Source of the DNA: Bactrocera neohumeralis
Lineage: Eukaryota; Arthropoda; Insecta; Diptera; Tephritidae
Direction: 5' to 3'
DNA: 64,000 bases
Assembly (NCBI RefSeq): GCF_024586455.1
Contig: NC_065921.1
Span: 27,897,135-27,961,134, forward strand
The position numbers were made by a program, and so were the translations under genes. Of this stretch, positions 22,141 through 33,855 are shown one piece after another; the first letter of the stretch is position 1, and each line of letters starts with the position of its first letter. Below the pieces are notes generated by a model that ran no database searches, was not told the DNA's origin, and worked only from the letters and a program-made list of their open reading frames with translations.

Positions 22141-24105
22141 CTACCCAAAGACCGCATTCATATTTCTTAGCATACTTTTATGTGCAATGGTAACTTTTCA
22201 AGCAATTTTGGTGTTCCTTTGAAGTTTGAAAACTGAGTTTTCCTTGATAACATTTAAAGCTAGCTTACCTCAACTAAATCTTAACAATTTATGTAATATA
22301 TAAGTAATTTTAGGTATAATCTGACTAATAATTTCTATATTTTCTTCTTCTTTTCAGGTATGTTTTAAAAATATTGGATTATTAAAAATACAGTTGCTTA
22401 AATATATGTAAGTTGAACAACATAATTTAAGTTAAAACTTGCTTTATAATAATAATAAAGGAGGAACATATTTTTATTACCTTTCGAAGAGGCTTATATT
22501 TTAGCGTCCGCTTCCGACTTTCGTAGGAGTTGCTGTTATAGTATAAGGTATACATATATTAGTATTTACATTTTGGAAGCATACATTTAGGGTTAATAGC
22601 TAAATTAGATTATTATAGCATACATTTAAGCAAACTCAAAATTTATTTGTGACTCTTTCTCTTAGCTTCATAGCAAGTCACGGAAAATACCGAAACTCCA
22701 ATTCCATCATTAAACGAATTAGTGTGTGAAAGGGAGGCATACACACTTGATACCCTTACCCTTACGTAAGTAAAGACTGAACACTGACATTCACAAAAGA
22801 GTTTAAGTTAGAATTGCCAATTGGAACATTCATAGAAACTTTAGCAGAAATCTCGGGTAGTACTATTGTATAAATAACCTGTTTTTTAACCGATAGTTAG
22901 CTTGTAGAGTCAGACATACTACAGACTGTACAACTTTCTGTAAGAAAGAGATGAACAATCACATGTATCCAAGATTTGCAGTTAGTATTGTCAGTGAGTC
23001 TAAGAAACTAAAACTTTAAATTTTAAAACTTTTAAAACAGAAATCTCAGGTAGCGTTGTTCGGTAACTAATGGTTAATTTAACCGATAGGTTTCTAGTAG
23101 TGTTCTATTTAGAGAGAAACTAACTCCAATTTTGTTAGTACTATTTCCTATTTACGTAAGGATTCGCTTTTTCTAAATAGTTTGTTAAAAATTGGTTGGT
23201 GAAAGGTACCAATGGCTTATAAAGCTTATATAGGAAATACCTCAAAATCTATTTAAGTCCACTTTTATATACTTCATGCGCATTTTAACAGAGCTTAGCT
23301 TACAACTTTTCTATGAATTTTTGCAGCTGAAATTTAAAGGGTCATAAGTACTTGTTTCAAACCTTTTTAAGTGAACCTTAAAAGTTTAATTCCGATTTTG
23401 GATCTGCTTATTTGATCATTAACTATTTAGTCCTTCTGTTTTCGAGTTATCCGTCATTTATTAGCGTTGCTATTCTTAAGATAAAATTTATAATTTAAAA
23501 TATTCTTCGTAGACTCCATAAATTAATCTGTAATTATTTGCTGACTGAGTTAAAATGAGAAAAAACTAAGTAAAGCCATTCTTATCTTCGTAATTAAAGT
23601 AAATATATGCTATTATTGGAAAAATAAATATGTGTTTATTGGCAAAATTTATTTTAATTGCATAATATTAGATTACAGCTATCAGAAATGATATTTAAAT
23701 TTCAACCGGTACTTTGGTTATGTGTGTTTAATGAAGCAACGGTTCGGCAGTTAAATTAGTACCATGTTCACAATTACAGGGTGGTAAATATTTATTTAGA
23801 TTACTCGAAGGACTAAAAATCTTAGTTATTTATGGAACACGAATTATTTCTTCTAGGAATTCACTCGAATTTTATTTACTATTTAACAGCACCATTGTTT
23901 TCGGACCTCGATTGTCTTTAATGTCTGACGAGCTGTTACAATGTTATTGATATTCGGTTGAGTTTCAGGCACGAGCATCCCTATATATGCCTGAGTTCTA
24001 TATATGCTTTAAACCTGATTTCTGTCGATTTTCTAGTCTCTTGTACAGCAGCTTTGCTTGATATCTCGATCGCTTAGAAACAAATTGTTTTGTCAAAATT
24101 TAAAA
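22141..24105. other. Non-coding DNA, intron-like
   Basis: AT-rich sequence without ORFs or recognised elements. The one notable site is the AG|GT junction near 22357-22358, listed separately. Confidence 0.5.
22322..22366 (+). promoter_or_regulatory. Candidate recursive (ratchet) splice site
   Basis: A branch-point-like GACTAATAA (about 22323-22331) is followed by a pyrimidine-rich TTTTCTTCTTCTTTTCAG and immediately by GTATGT. The AG|GT junction lies at 22357/22358. This is the layout of zero-length exons used for stepwise removal of very long introns in Drosophila. Function is inference only, since no host transcript is known here. Confidence 0.4.
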
Positions 24106-24109
24106 TTTT

Positions 24110-24850
24110 TCGATATATAAACAAATCTTACCGATCTTAAACAGATTTCTCGGTTCATAAACTGATCTTTCGGATCCTGAACAGATCTTTCGGGATCTTA
24201 TATTGATCCATTGGGTCTTAAACTGATCTTTCGGATCATAAACTTATTTTTCGGATCATAAATCGATCTTTCGGATCTTAAGCTAATCTTTAGGATTATA
24301 AACAGATCTCTCGGATCTTAAACTAATCTTTTGGATCATAAACTGATCTTTCCTGTCATAAACAGATCTTTCAGATTTTAAAATAATCTTTTGGATCATA
24401 AACTGATTTTTCGGATCGTAAACTCATCTTTCAAATCTTAAACTGATCTTTCGAATCTTAAACTGGTCTTTCAAATCTTAAACTGATTTTTCGGATCTTG
24501 AACTGATCTTTCGGATGGTAAACTGAACTTTCGGATCTTAAACTGGTCTTTCTGCGGAATCATAAATTGATCTTTCGGATCTTAGACTGATCTTTCGGAT
24601 CTTAAACTGATCTTTCGAATCTTAAACTGATCGTTCGGATCTTAAACTGATCTTTCGAATCTTAAACTGATCTTTTGGATCATAAACTGATTTTTGGGAT
24701 CTTAAGTGGTATTTCGTACCTTAAACTGATTTTTCGGATTTTAAACTCATCTTTTCGATCTTATACTAATATTTCGGATCTTGAATTGATCTTTCGGATC
24801 TTAAACTGATGTTTCTTCGGATCTTAAACTTTCGATATTTCATCTCTTAT
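24110..24850. repeat. 20-bp minisatellite array 2
   Basis: More than 30 degenerate tandem units of AAACTGATCTTTCGGATCTT. It is the same repeat and the same orientation as 19390-20090, and better preserved in its centre (about 24560-24700). Confidence 0.92.
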
Positions 24851-25665
24851 AATTGATCTTCCAAAGATCTTTCGAACTTGTGGTATTTCGTCTCTTAAAA
24901 TCTTCCAGACGAACTTTCATTCCATTAAGTGAATATTGTCAGACCTTCATAAAAATATTGAGTCCAGAAGCGTGTCAATGTCAAAGTGTCCTGACAAAAT
25001 ATCTAAAAACAAAGAACTTTATATGGACCACCCTATACATTCCACTGTTGTCTTATAAGAGACATGCTTTTGACATATGTATCTCATAGAAACGCCTGTT
25101 GTTGTGTTCTATAACATTTGTACTTATGTCACCCGCATACACCTACTCGGTAATAAATACAGTTATTTGTCAACACAATTTACTGTTTTTACTCTCATAT
25201 TAATTATAAACATGCTTGTATATGTATATGTATGTGTATAAACACCACCTCCACCCAACTCATGCCGCTCCTTGCAAATTCTGTAAAATATTTACTATAC
25301 AACAAAAACAACAAATTACTAACAAATCGCACTTGAGTGCCGCTTGCCGTTGAGAATGCCATATTAATATTAATTATTCAAAATTCTAAAGTAAATCAGC
25401 GATTTGTTGTTTCGCTAATTAATTATCCTATCTGCCGGTCAGCGCTTGTACGTAATTAGTTGCGGTGGAAACGCTGGCATTTTTTCACTTTGGCATAAAA
25501 TTCCTGATTATTATCGTGTTAAGAATAATAAAAATCGCATAGCTTAAGCAACAACACTTCAAGAATTGCGCTTTTAACGAGCTGTACTAATTTAATGAAT
25601 GCATTCGGAAGGGTGAGTACAAGCGAAACTCGGTAGCCAATGATTAAGGAATACATTTGAGAGAA
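24851..25665. other. Non-coding DNA, no gene seen
   Basis: Contains a TATATGTATATGTATGTG tract near 25218 and ACAACAAAAACAACAAA near 25300. The ORF at 24853-25089 partly overlaps the minisatellite edge and shows no domain. Confidence 0.5.
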
Positions 25666-25669
25666 TTAC

Positions 25670-25915
25670 AAAAAATTCCTTACAATAACATGAGTTTGAT
25701 CGGTCAGTTTGTATGGCAACTATATGCTATAGTGAATCGATTTGAAAAATTTCCACGAAGATTTCACCGTTGGCTTGGTGAAACACCCATGACAATTTTA
25801 ATGAAGCTACGTCCTTTGATGGGCAAGTTTTCCATACGGGGACTTGATTCCGTGCAGTTTGTATGGCAGCTATATGCTATAGTGATCCGATATCGGCCGT
25901 TCCAACAACAATGAG
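25670..25915 (-). repeat. 153-bp repeat (array B), two units
   Basis: The core CAGTTTGTATGGCAACTATA (followed by TGCTATAG) starts at about 25702 and 25855, exactly 153 bp apart. It is the reverse-complement orientation of array A. Confidence 0.85.
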
Positions 25916-26835
25916 CAGTTTCTTGATTATCGATATATGTTTAAAGCAAAAATGATTAAAATTATGAAAATTTTGGATATGTTCTGCAAAGCTTCTCGAT
26001 AAATAAAATCGATAAAAATGCTCTGGTTAAAGTTTAAAAGTATAGTAGTTAAAAAAAATTAAATCCTGTAAAATAAAATAATGGATATAAAATGATCGAA
26101 ATCGATATATATTTTTAATCGAAATTGATATAATATCGATAACTATTTTAAAATCAAAAAACATCAAAAATAATCGATATACATATGTACGTTAAAGAAG
26201 AAGTTATTGATAAATAAAATTTTTCTTAATAAAAAATTATTTCATAATTACTGCTAGTTCTTCATGTGCTGCAAAATGTCGCTCGATAAATTAAGTCGAT
26301 AAAAATGCTCTAGCTAAAATTTATGAGTAGACTGCAAGAAAACATTAAATAGTGTGAAACAGAAAAGACAGTTCATATGCATATAAAATTATCGATATTT
26401 CGATATTTTTAATCGACATTGATATATTATCGATTGCTACTGAATTGTCAAAAAAAAAATATTATAAATGTTAAGGTAACTCACACATAGTTCACATATA
26501 AAATTTATCGCAATATTGATATTTGTTATCGGAGTTAATATATTATCGATAACATTTTCACTCAACTGTCAAAATAAAAACAAATTGTTAACATTACATT
26601 TTCATGTAAATAAAAATATATCGAAATATCGATATTTATTATCGAATTTAATATATTATCGATAACTTTCTTTTCACTTTACTGTCAAAAAAATATACAT
26701 ATAAAGATAGAGGAAATAACCAAAATGTTTACATGTAAATAAAAACATATCGCAATGTTGATATTTGCTATCAAAGTTAATATATTATCGATAATTTTTT
26801 CACTTAATTCTCAAAATATAAAAAATGATGCATGG
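25916..26835. repeat. ~120-bp tandem repeat rich in TATCGATA
   Basis: The block AATATATTATCGATAACTTT or close variants recurs near 26420, 26535, 26652 and 26780, about 115-125 bp apart, and decayed units precede it. The 8-bp palindrome TATCGATA occurs at least seven times. In Drosophila that palindrome is the DNA replication-related element bound by DREF. Whether it is bound here is unknown. Confidence 0.8.
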
Positions 26836-27500
26836 GCAACCATATTACATTATATACAAATAGTGGGCGCCACCATTTTTTTTAATTGCTTACAATTTTT
26901 TTACCTTTATTGAAGTTAAGAAAAAAAATAATTTAAAAGTTTTAATGTCTTCCCATTAAAAAAAAACCTTCCTTTATTGCATCATACATATCTCTAGCAT
27001 ATACATACATAAACACATACATATGCACATGTGTTTTTCAAATAATTTACTTTCTAAATTTAACCCTTCCATTATCAAAAGTTCATCAGTCAACATGCGA
27101 GTGACTCTTAACCGAGATTCAACTAAGCGGAAGTACTCATAAAGCCACATCGACACCCACATTCATTTGCTTTGACAAATACGCAACCACGCTCACGTGT
27201 GTAAATATGTGTTAATCTGTACATACATGAATTTAGCACACATTAGGTGGCAACACTATTTGAAGGCGCCATTAATATCTCGTCCTTGATGTGACATTTT
27301 TTCACATCACTGCTTGTTGCTACACTTGTTGGTGGTTGTGGGAGTGCCTTTGTGCAGCCTTGCTCACGAGTATGTGTGATTTGTAGGCATGTGTGTGACG
27401 GGGCGTTAGCCTTATATAATCGGCCAATATGCTATTTATGTCACATGCCACAAATCAAAGAGAGTGTACTTTCAGATATACCATATATGGCTATATACAT
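26836..27500. other. Non-coding DNA, no gene seen
   Basis: AT-rich with ACATACATA tracts near 27003. Nothing recognisable as a gene. Confidence 0.5.
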
Positions 27501-28480
27501 GGGTAGTCTTTTCGTATTTCTAATCAAACTTCAACTTATTTTATTTTATATTTATAATGAAAATATGTACCATTTTGGTCGACTACTTTTTGTCATTTTT
27601 CTGCTAGAGACATTATTCATCAGTGTAAAACTTTTCTGGTTTCTCTGCGAAAAACTGCGACAAGTAATTTTCGCAGGTTTCTCTTGAAGCCAACTTTACT
27701 CTATTAAGGGAGTTCTGCATTAACCGAAACAAATGGTAGTCCGATGCTGCAAGGTCAGGGCTATATGGCAGATGCCATAACTTTCCAGCCGAGCTCTCCC
27801 AGTTTTTGCCGAGTCATCAAAGATGTGTGTGGTCTAGCGTTGTCCTGATGGAAGACGAAGCCCTTTCTGTTGATCAGTTCTGGCCGTTTATTTCGATTGC
27901 TTGCTTCAATCTCATCAGTTGTTGACAGTAAAATGTAGAATCAATCGTTCGACTCCGGCTGGAGCAGCACATAGTGGATGATTCGTTTCCAATCTCACCA
28001 AACCTTCAGCATAACTTTTCGAGGCGTCAATCCTGGCTTTGCGACCATTTGTTGAGCTTCACCATTCATGGACCATGGTCTTTTTCGCACATTATTGTCA
28101 TATTTGACCCACTTTTCGACACCTGTTACCATTTGCTTCAGAAATGATTCTATTTTATTTCGTTTCAGCAAAGAATCGCATATGTTAATTCGGTCCATTA
28201 AATTTTTCACAGACAATTCATGTGGTACCCAAACTTCTAGCTTCTTTTTGTAGTCAGCCTTTTTTAAATGATTCAAAACCGTTTGATGATGAATGTTAAG
28301 TTTCTTAGCGAAGCCATGGTTACTTATGTGACTGTCCTGATCAACCCTTTCCATAATTTCATCGAGATTTTCAACGATAGGTCGATCAGAGCGATATGCA
28401 TATTACACATCGAAATTTCCGAACGGAAGCGAGCGAGCCATTGCCTTTAAAATCTCACCTTTCCAATCCAATTCAGCTTT
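27501..28480 (-). mobile_element. Rearranged copy of the 15.8-kb mariner family
   Basis: On the minus strand this follows 15786-17032 closely. The 3' end keeps GGTAGTC and TTTTCGTATTT but has lost about 9 bp from the inverted repeat. Near its 5' side there is an internal deletion of about 190 bp joining the 5' leader (TTGGAAAGGTGAGATTTTAA) directly to the middle of the helix-turn-helix (CAATGGCTCGCTCGCTTCCG). The 5' inverted repeat is missing; sequence of another mariner abuts it. Confidence 0.82.
27660..28445 (-). pseudogene. Mariner transposase, defective copy
   Basis: An open segment of 119 codons (28354-27995) covers MERVDQDSHISNHGFAKKLN, KKADYKKKLEVWVPHELSV, then SFLKQMVTGVEKWVKYDN. In this block the first catalytic Asp (expected TGDEKW) is Val. 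Past 27995 the frame is broken, and later blocks equivalent to HQDN.RP.TS (about 27830) and SPDLAPSDY (about 27755) are only recognisable by nucleotide similarity. Compared with the copy at 15951 it keeps the Trp codon that became TGA there. Confidence 0.85.
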
Positions 28481-28486
28481 ATCGTG

Positions 28487-28790
28487 ATGAGTGAAGTCTA
28501 TCTACCAAAATCATTCGAACAGTTTGCGAGAGACGTCGAGCTCTCTTGCCATCTCTCTGACACTTGCCTGACGATTTTAAAACACCATATCCTTCACTTT
28601 ATCGATCAGTTCAAGAGGTCGAAGGTCGTCTAGAACGAGGCATGTCTTCAACGATCTCTCGACCGCCTTTGAAGGCTTTACACCACTCGTAAGTTTGTGT
28701 TTTTGATCAAGTGAATCACCGTAAGCCTTTTCCAACGATTACGCACACGAAATTTGGTTAGATATACAGTCATTTCCTGAGAGATGTGAT
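28487..28790 (-). pseudogene. N-terminal fragment of a second mariner family
   Basis: Minus-strand blocks are LEKAYGDS, QTYEWCKAFKGGREIVEDMP, RPSTS and KVKDMVF then NRQASVREMARELDVSR. This is a mariner helix-turn-helix region unlike the 15.8-kb family and closer to the type at 4502-5073. Frameshifts and stops are present. It directly joins the truncated 5' side of the element at 27501-28480. Confidence 0.75.
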
Positions 28791-28839
28791 TTTACCTTTA
28801 ATTATCATAGTTTCTTATCTCATACTAGTTTTTAACAGT

Positions 28840-29290
28840 ACCGTTATATGGGGAGGGGACGAAGTTATCATCCGTTTTCCTCCATTTTTACTCTGTTGGT
28901 AATAGTTCTTATAAAAATTATACTAAGCTATTGGAAACCTAAACCTAAACATGTGTACCAAGTTTCATCGAGATATCTCAATTTTTACTCAAGTTACAGA
29001 CAGACGGATAGACGGATATAAACTTCTCTCGTCATCCTGAGCATTTATATATGTGACCTGGTCTACGAAAAGGGGGCTTAGGTGTCAAAAAAAAGGAGAA
29101 AAATTAATGAGATAACGAGAAACTGACGATTATTTTTAACAGCTTTTCCCAGAAAACTAGTTTTCGCACGTTAGCCCCATTTTCGTAGACCAGGTCACAT
29201 ATATATAACGCTATATCTATCTGGCATAGTTTCATGTGATACATACAACCGTTAGGTATTATACTCTGGCAAAATGCTGCGAGAGCATAA
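28840..29290. repeat. Unclassified dispersed repeat interrupted by a MITE
   Basis: The words TGTACCAAGTTTCATCGAGA, TTTTTACTCAAGTTACAG and CAGACGGATAGACGG resemble the start of the 1-kb repeat at 37384 and similar dispersed repeats in flies. The MITE at 29053-29198 splits it. Confidence 0.55.
29053..29198 (+). mobile_element. 146-bp MITE, copy 1
   Basis: The ends are 26-bp inverted repeats with one mismatch, beginning GTGACCTGGTCTACGAAAAG. Both flanks are ATATAT-like, so the duplicated target cannot be fixed. It has no coding capacity. A second copy of the same length lies at 44855-45000 in opposite orientation. Confidence 0.88.
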
Positions 29291-30589
29291 GAACTTCTAC
29301 GAACCCACTAGATGTCGCTGTGATGCAATTTCATTAATAAAAAGGTTTTTATAACCTATAAATATTCATTAATAAGAAATTTTTTTTTTCAATAATTAGT
29401 GTCAATATTATTCTGATTTTCTCATTGGATTTTGTATTTTGTATTTTTTAATGCAAACTCAATTTTCTACTCGGAACTCATTACAACGAGGACAACTAGA
29501 GAGCACACAAAATGAGTCAATATAAGTCTGAGCTTTGTTTGTTGTTGTGCTGTACACACACACACACACATACACCTCTACACACTTCTGCATACTTTCA
29601 CCTCAAGTTTTCGCTTGATTTGCATGTGGTATGTAGTTGGTGGTCGTGCGGTTCATGCACGCCCATGGTCGTCGGAGACGGAACGTTATCTGGAATGGCG
29701 TTGCCAACTTTTGACTTTCGACCGCAACAAGTGTTAATATGTTGATTTTTTGCGAGAGAAATTTTCTGCAATGAAGCTTTTTCGTATTTGTTTTACTACC
29801 TCCCACCCCGAGTGGTGTGAGTGTGTCTTAAAATAGATACAAGGATTGCACAGTGATTCAAGTAGTGAATTGCGTGGGCACACTACCGTTAAAAGTAGTT
29901 GGTGGCGTCAATGGCATTCAACAGACGCGCACCAGCTGGTTGCTGGTTTGGTGGGAGAGTGGCAAGTGGCAAGTGGGAGTCATGAGCACTGCTGGCAAGG
30001 ATACAAGTAAATGTGCGCGTGAGGTGAGTGCGTTGGTGTTAGTGTCGTTGGCGCGTTGTCATCGTTGGCTCGAAAAGACGCTGACGGTATCTGGTCGGTT
30101 AAGCGGTGAGTCTCTTCTGATGAGTTTCTATTTTTAGCTTACCACTGAATGAATTTCGTGTTCGCACGTAGGCGTAGTTGCAAAAGTAAAACCAATAACA
30201 ACAATAAGAGAAACTGAAATTACGTTTTATCTGTACAGTAAACAGGCGAAAACATATGTTTGCCTCAGAACTTGCAAGTGGATACGGACGGCAGCTACGC
30301 CTGTCGACTGGCAATGACGTTGCCTAAGCTTTTAAGAAGCTGAAGAGCAAAAGAACACGGAAAAAAGGCATGAACAGACATTACAAAGTTTATGAGTAAA
30401 GAGATACAGTACGGAAGCTGCTTTTGATGAAGTGAGTGGAAGGAACATGTTAAATACTTGTTCTCGTGCGTAAAGGGTGTCGGAATTGGGGCTATATTTG
30501 TTTCTTTTTTTTTTTAATTGGGATTTATGAGATTTCTAGGATTATTTAGTGTTTCGTTCTAGACGCGTACTGTACTTCGTTAAATACTA
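29291..30589. other. Non-coding DNA, no gene seen
   Basis: Contains an AC microsatellite at about 29553-29570. From 29600 to 30330 the sequence is GC-richer with several short ORFs on both strands (for example 29853-30137), none with a recognisable domain. Confidence 0.4.
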
Positions 30590-31640
30590 GCCTCCCGACA
30601 TAAGTTATTTGAAACCAGTTTCAGTTTGAATTAAGACAAAGACAAGAAAATTTGAGAATACTCTCTACGACATAGTCCAAAGGGACTTAAGTCTAGCGAA
30701 GGGATGGTGCAATATGGTAGGGTTAAATATCAGTCCGCAAAAAATAACCGTCCTCCCTTTTACAAAGCGAAGATATCTTCTGAGCTTAAGGTCCCTAACA
30801 CTTGGTGCCAGAGAGTTGGAGGTGTGTAAAGAGGTTAAATTAAATTAACACCGTCCAGAACCACCAAGGCACGCATGATATGCAGACGCCTAGCCAGTAG
30901 ATCCTGGGGGTGCAACATGTCTGTATTCCATGATCGTAAGGCCAATTGTCACTTATGGAGCGGTTGCTTCAACCATCGAAGCTGCAAAGATTCGCCTGCG
31001 TCTGCGTTTCAAGGGCAATGCGCACTTGCTTAACCACAGCACTTGAAGTCATGTTGGAGCTCACACCGCAAAGCCTGCTGCTCAAGGTAGCAGAGGGTTT
31101 TGGTAAAGGGAAGATAATGCCGTCCCAACAAAAGAAGGCCGTTGGAGAAGATACACCACTGAGCCTGCTTCCAAGAGACGACGTTTAGAGTTACTCTCGG
31201 CAGTAAGGCGGAGTGAAGTGATTCCACGCTTAACGTACTACTGAGGGGCAGCACTAATCAGTGGTACACGGACGGCTCGAAAACACCGAAAGATATTGGA
31301 ACAGGTATTGCGGGACCGCATATCAAACTATCCATACAAATAGGATGTTTTTCGCGCTTCTTGAAAGAAGTCTTTGCTATAAGTCAGTGTGCAGAAATTA
31401 ATCTCCATCACAAATATCGCGCGGAGGAGAGAGTGGGAAAGAACGGCCACGCTCACGCCAAGTTTTTACTGGAAGGTTACAACGTAGTATCGCGCTCTAT
31501 ACTGGGCACTACAGGCAACATTTGTCTTGATATAGTTTCTTACGCAAACTGCGACATGGAACAGGAAACTCCAGAACACCTGATTCCATATTGCCCAGTA
31601 ATTTGTAGGAGCTAGCTCAACGTTTATCGCGTCCAGCAAG
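30590..31640 (+). pseudogene. Jockey-like non-LTR retrotransposon remnant, RT end and RNase H
   Basis: Blocks appear in the expected order on the plus strand. The end of the reverse transcriptase is near 30670-30830 (VVQRDLSLAKGWCNMVGLNI, then KITVLPFTKRR). A linker region contains LTTALEVMLELTPQSLLLKV near 31020-31090. RNase H starts near 31260 (WYTDGSKT with the catalytic Asp, GTGIAGP), followed by VFAISQCAEINLH near 31370. The terminal zinc-knuckle-like Cys/His block is YANCDMEQETPEHLIPYCP near 31540-31595. Stops and frameshifts lie between all blocks. Confidence 0.82.
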
Positions 31641-32245
31641 CTCTTGGATTTGTTCAGAATGCTGTCCCAACTGAGCTGTACAAAACATTTAATTTCTTTC
31701 CCATATCTTCGTTCCTTTATTTAGAAGACAGAGTTTTATGCATGATTTCAAGCATGTCGGAAAAAATTTAGGTGTATCGCAGAACAGTGACATAGTGAGC
31801 TCATAATTCGGTAACTTGATTACGGATTTCGAAATCAATTTCCATACTCGTTAACCTCAAGAAATAATATCGATCACTTATATGTATATTGTTTTAACCA
31901 CAAATTATTTTGCAGACACCCTGTATCACAGCATACACCGGTATTTCAACACTCTTACGCGCCTTCCTTTCTTGTTAATTTTAGAAACATGGTTAGCTAA
32001 AAATAGCTTAACAATTTCCTATTCAAAGTGATAAGTTGCGTAAGAACGTGGACGACGTTGCACTTAACATATGGTAATTCGAAGAAGACAATTATTGACG
32101 CAAACGAATTTTTTTCTGTAAAAATATTGAAGAAAATATGGAAAAAATCTTATTTTACATTTGTTTTGCTTTCGTTTTTCGGAAAATTATTCGTGAGATT
32201 GAAGTCTTTGGTCGATTATGTTTTGTATTTGGATTAGAGTAGGAC
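31641..32245. other. Non-coding DNA, no gene seen
   Basis: AT-rich, without recognised elements. The ORF at 32028-32237 shows no domain. Confidence 0.5.
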
Positions 32246-32249
32246 AGTT

Positions 32250-32900
32250 GGATCTATGCAACTGGAATGAACCCGAACTTTTATCCGGTCAATGGCTGTC
32301 AACTTGTTGCCCACTCTGGCTAGCTTATCGGCTTAGCAGCCAATTCCGCTATGACCGGGCATCCAAATGATTCGGATGATGAAATAGCTTGTTGCTATTT
32401 CTAGTGAGGATAGACACTCCTTAACTAGCTTTGAGCGTACAATTAGGGAGTCTCCGCCTCTCTGATGTTGGAGTGAATGCTCAGAGGTCCAAGTTTTCAG
32501 GAATGCAGTTGAAGGTGGAGAGTATTTCGGTGTGTCCTACTTCGGACGCTTGCATATACCCAACTTCCCTGAGCCTTAGAGCGCATTTCGTAGCAATACA
32601 CCTGCCGCAATAGTCCCCGGGTGCTAGTTATCTGTAAAATGGCATTAAGTGCTATTGTTGGTCTTGTCCGAAGAGCACCAGAGCTGCCGCTGAGAGTCGC
32701 TCTTCGGACACGTTCAAGCTTCTTAGTGAGTGTAGCTTTTCGAGTGCCCTCCACTAGACGAATAGACCATACAACTGTTGATGACTTTGGAGAGAGTCCC
32801 CTCCTTTTCCCTGCAGTGCCCTCCTTTCTTCCTTCGACATAATACCGTACATAACGTTCAGTTTACGGAATATACCGTTAAAATTTGTTGAGATTATTTC
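32250..32900 (-). pseudogene. Jockey-like retrotransposon remnant, RT/RNase H linker and RNase H
   Basis: On the minus strand the linker reads VYGLFV then WRALEKLHS with KLERVRRATLSGSSGALRT (about 32640-32790), then CALRLREVGY near 32575. RNase H blocks KLVKECLSSLE (about 32425) and IIWMPGHSGIG (about 32350-32380) follow, then ADKLARVG near 32320 after an in-frame stop. It has the same architecture as 2755-3660 but is a different copy with its own lesions. Confidence 0.8.
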
Positions 32901-32924
32901 ATATGAGATAAGATTCGTCTTCTT

Positions 32925-33855
32925 CTTAATTGATGTAGACACGTACGCGGTTATAGCCGAGTCTACAATAGCGCATCAGTCGTTTTTCTTCCGCGCTGTT
33001 TGGCACCAATTGGAGACTCCAAGAAAAGCTGGTTCTTCTCCACCTGTCTTTCCAACGGAGTGGAGGTCTTCCTATTCCCCTGCTTCCCCCGGCGTGTACT
33101 GCGTCGAATACTTTCAGAGCTGGGGTGTTGATCTAGCCATCGCAGCCGCTGTCTCTCAATTCTCTGAACTATTTCAATGTCGTCGTATATCTCGTAGAGC
33201 TCATCGTTTCAGAATGTCGTATTCGCCATTGTCAAACCGCAATGGACCATAAATATTCCACAGAACCTCTCTCGAAAACTCGTAACGCCGGCTCATCGGC
33301 TCTTGTCATCGGCCATGCCTCTGCACCATATAGCAGGACGGGGGATGCTTAGTGACTTGTTGAGTTTGGTCTTTGTTCGTCGAGAGAGGACTTTACTGCG
33401 CGATTGCCAGCTCAGTCCGATTTAGTAACTGTTGACAAGAGTTATTTTGCGTTGGATTTCGAGCCTGACATTGTTGTTGGTGTTAATACTGGTTCCAAGA
33501 TAGGCGAAGTTATCTACGGCTTCGAAGAAATGACTGTCAACAGTGACATGGGAGCTAATTAGGCTCTGCGACGACTGTTTGTTTGATGACGGGAGATATT
33601 TCGTCTTGTCCTCGTTCACAAGCAGACCCATACATGCAGTCTGGAGAAAGCAGAACTAACGGCGCGAATGTTGAGGCCAATGATATCAATAACATCGGCG
33701 TGTGCCAGCAGCTGTATGCTCTTATAGAAATTTGTACCTTCTCTATTTGGCTCTGGAATAATTTTCTTCAGGAGTAGTTTGCAGAAGTCATACAATGACG
33801 AGTGCCTTTTCTGCAACCTCGCTTGGTATCGAACGGCTCGGACAGGTTTGAGATA
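32925..33855 (-). pseudogene. RTE-like retrotransposon, 3' part of RT and C-terminus
   Basis: Read on the minus strand: EPFDTKRGC, then FYKSIQLLAHADVIDIIG (33616-33816), the reverse transcriptase palm motif in which the expected YADD is HADV. It continues through VNEDKTKYL, NFAYLGTSINTNNNV and LYGAEAW-like sequence to the Pro/Arg-rich C-terminus near 33060. The 3' end near 32935 carries the reverse of the tail seen at 20415. Loss of the catalytic Asp pair makes it inactive. Confidence 0.88.
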
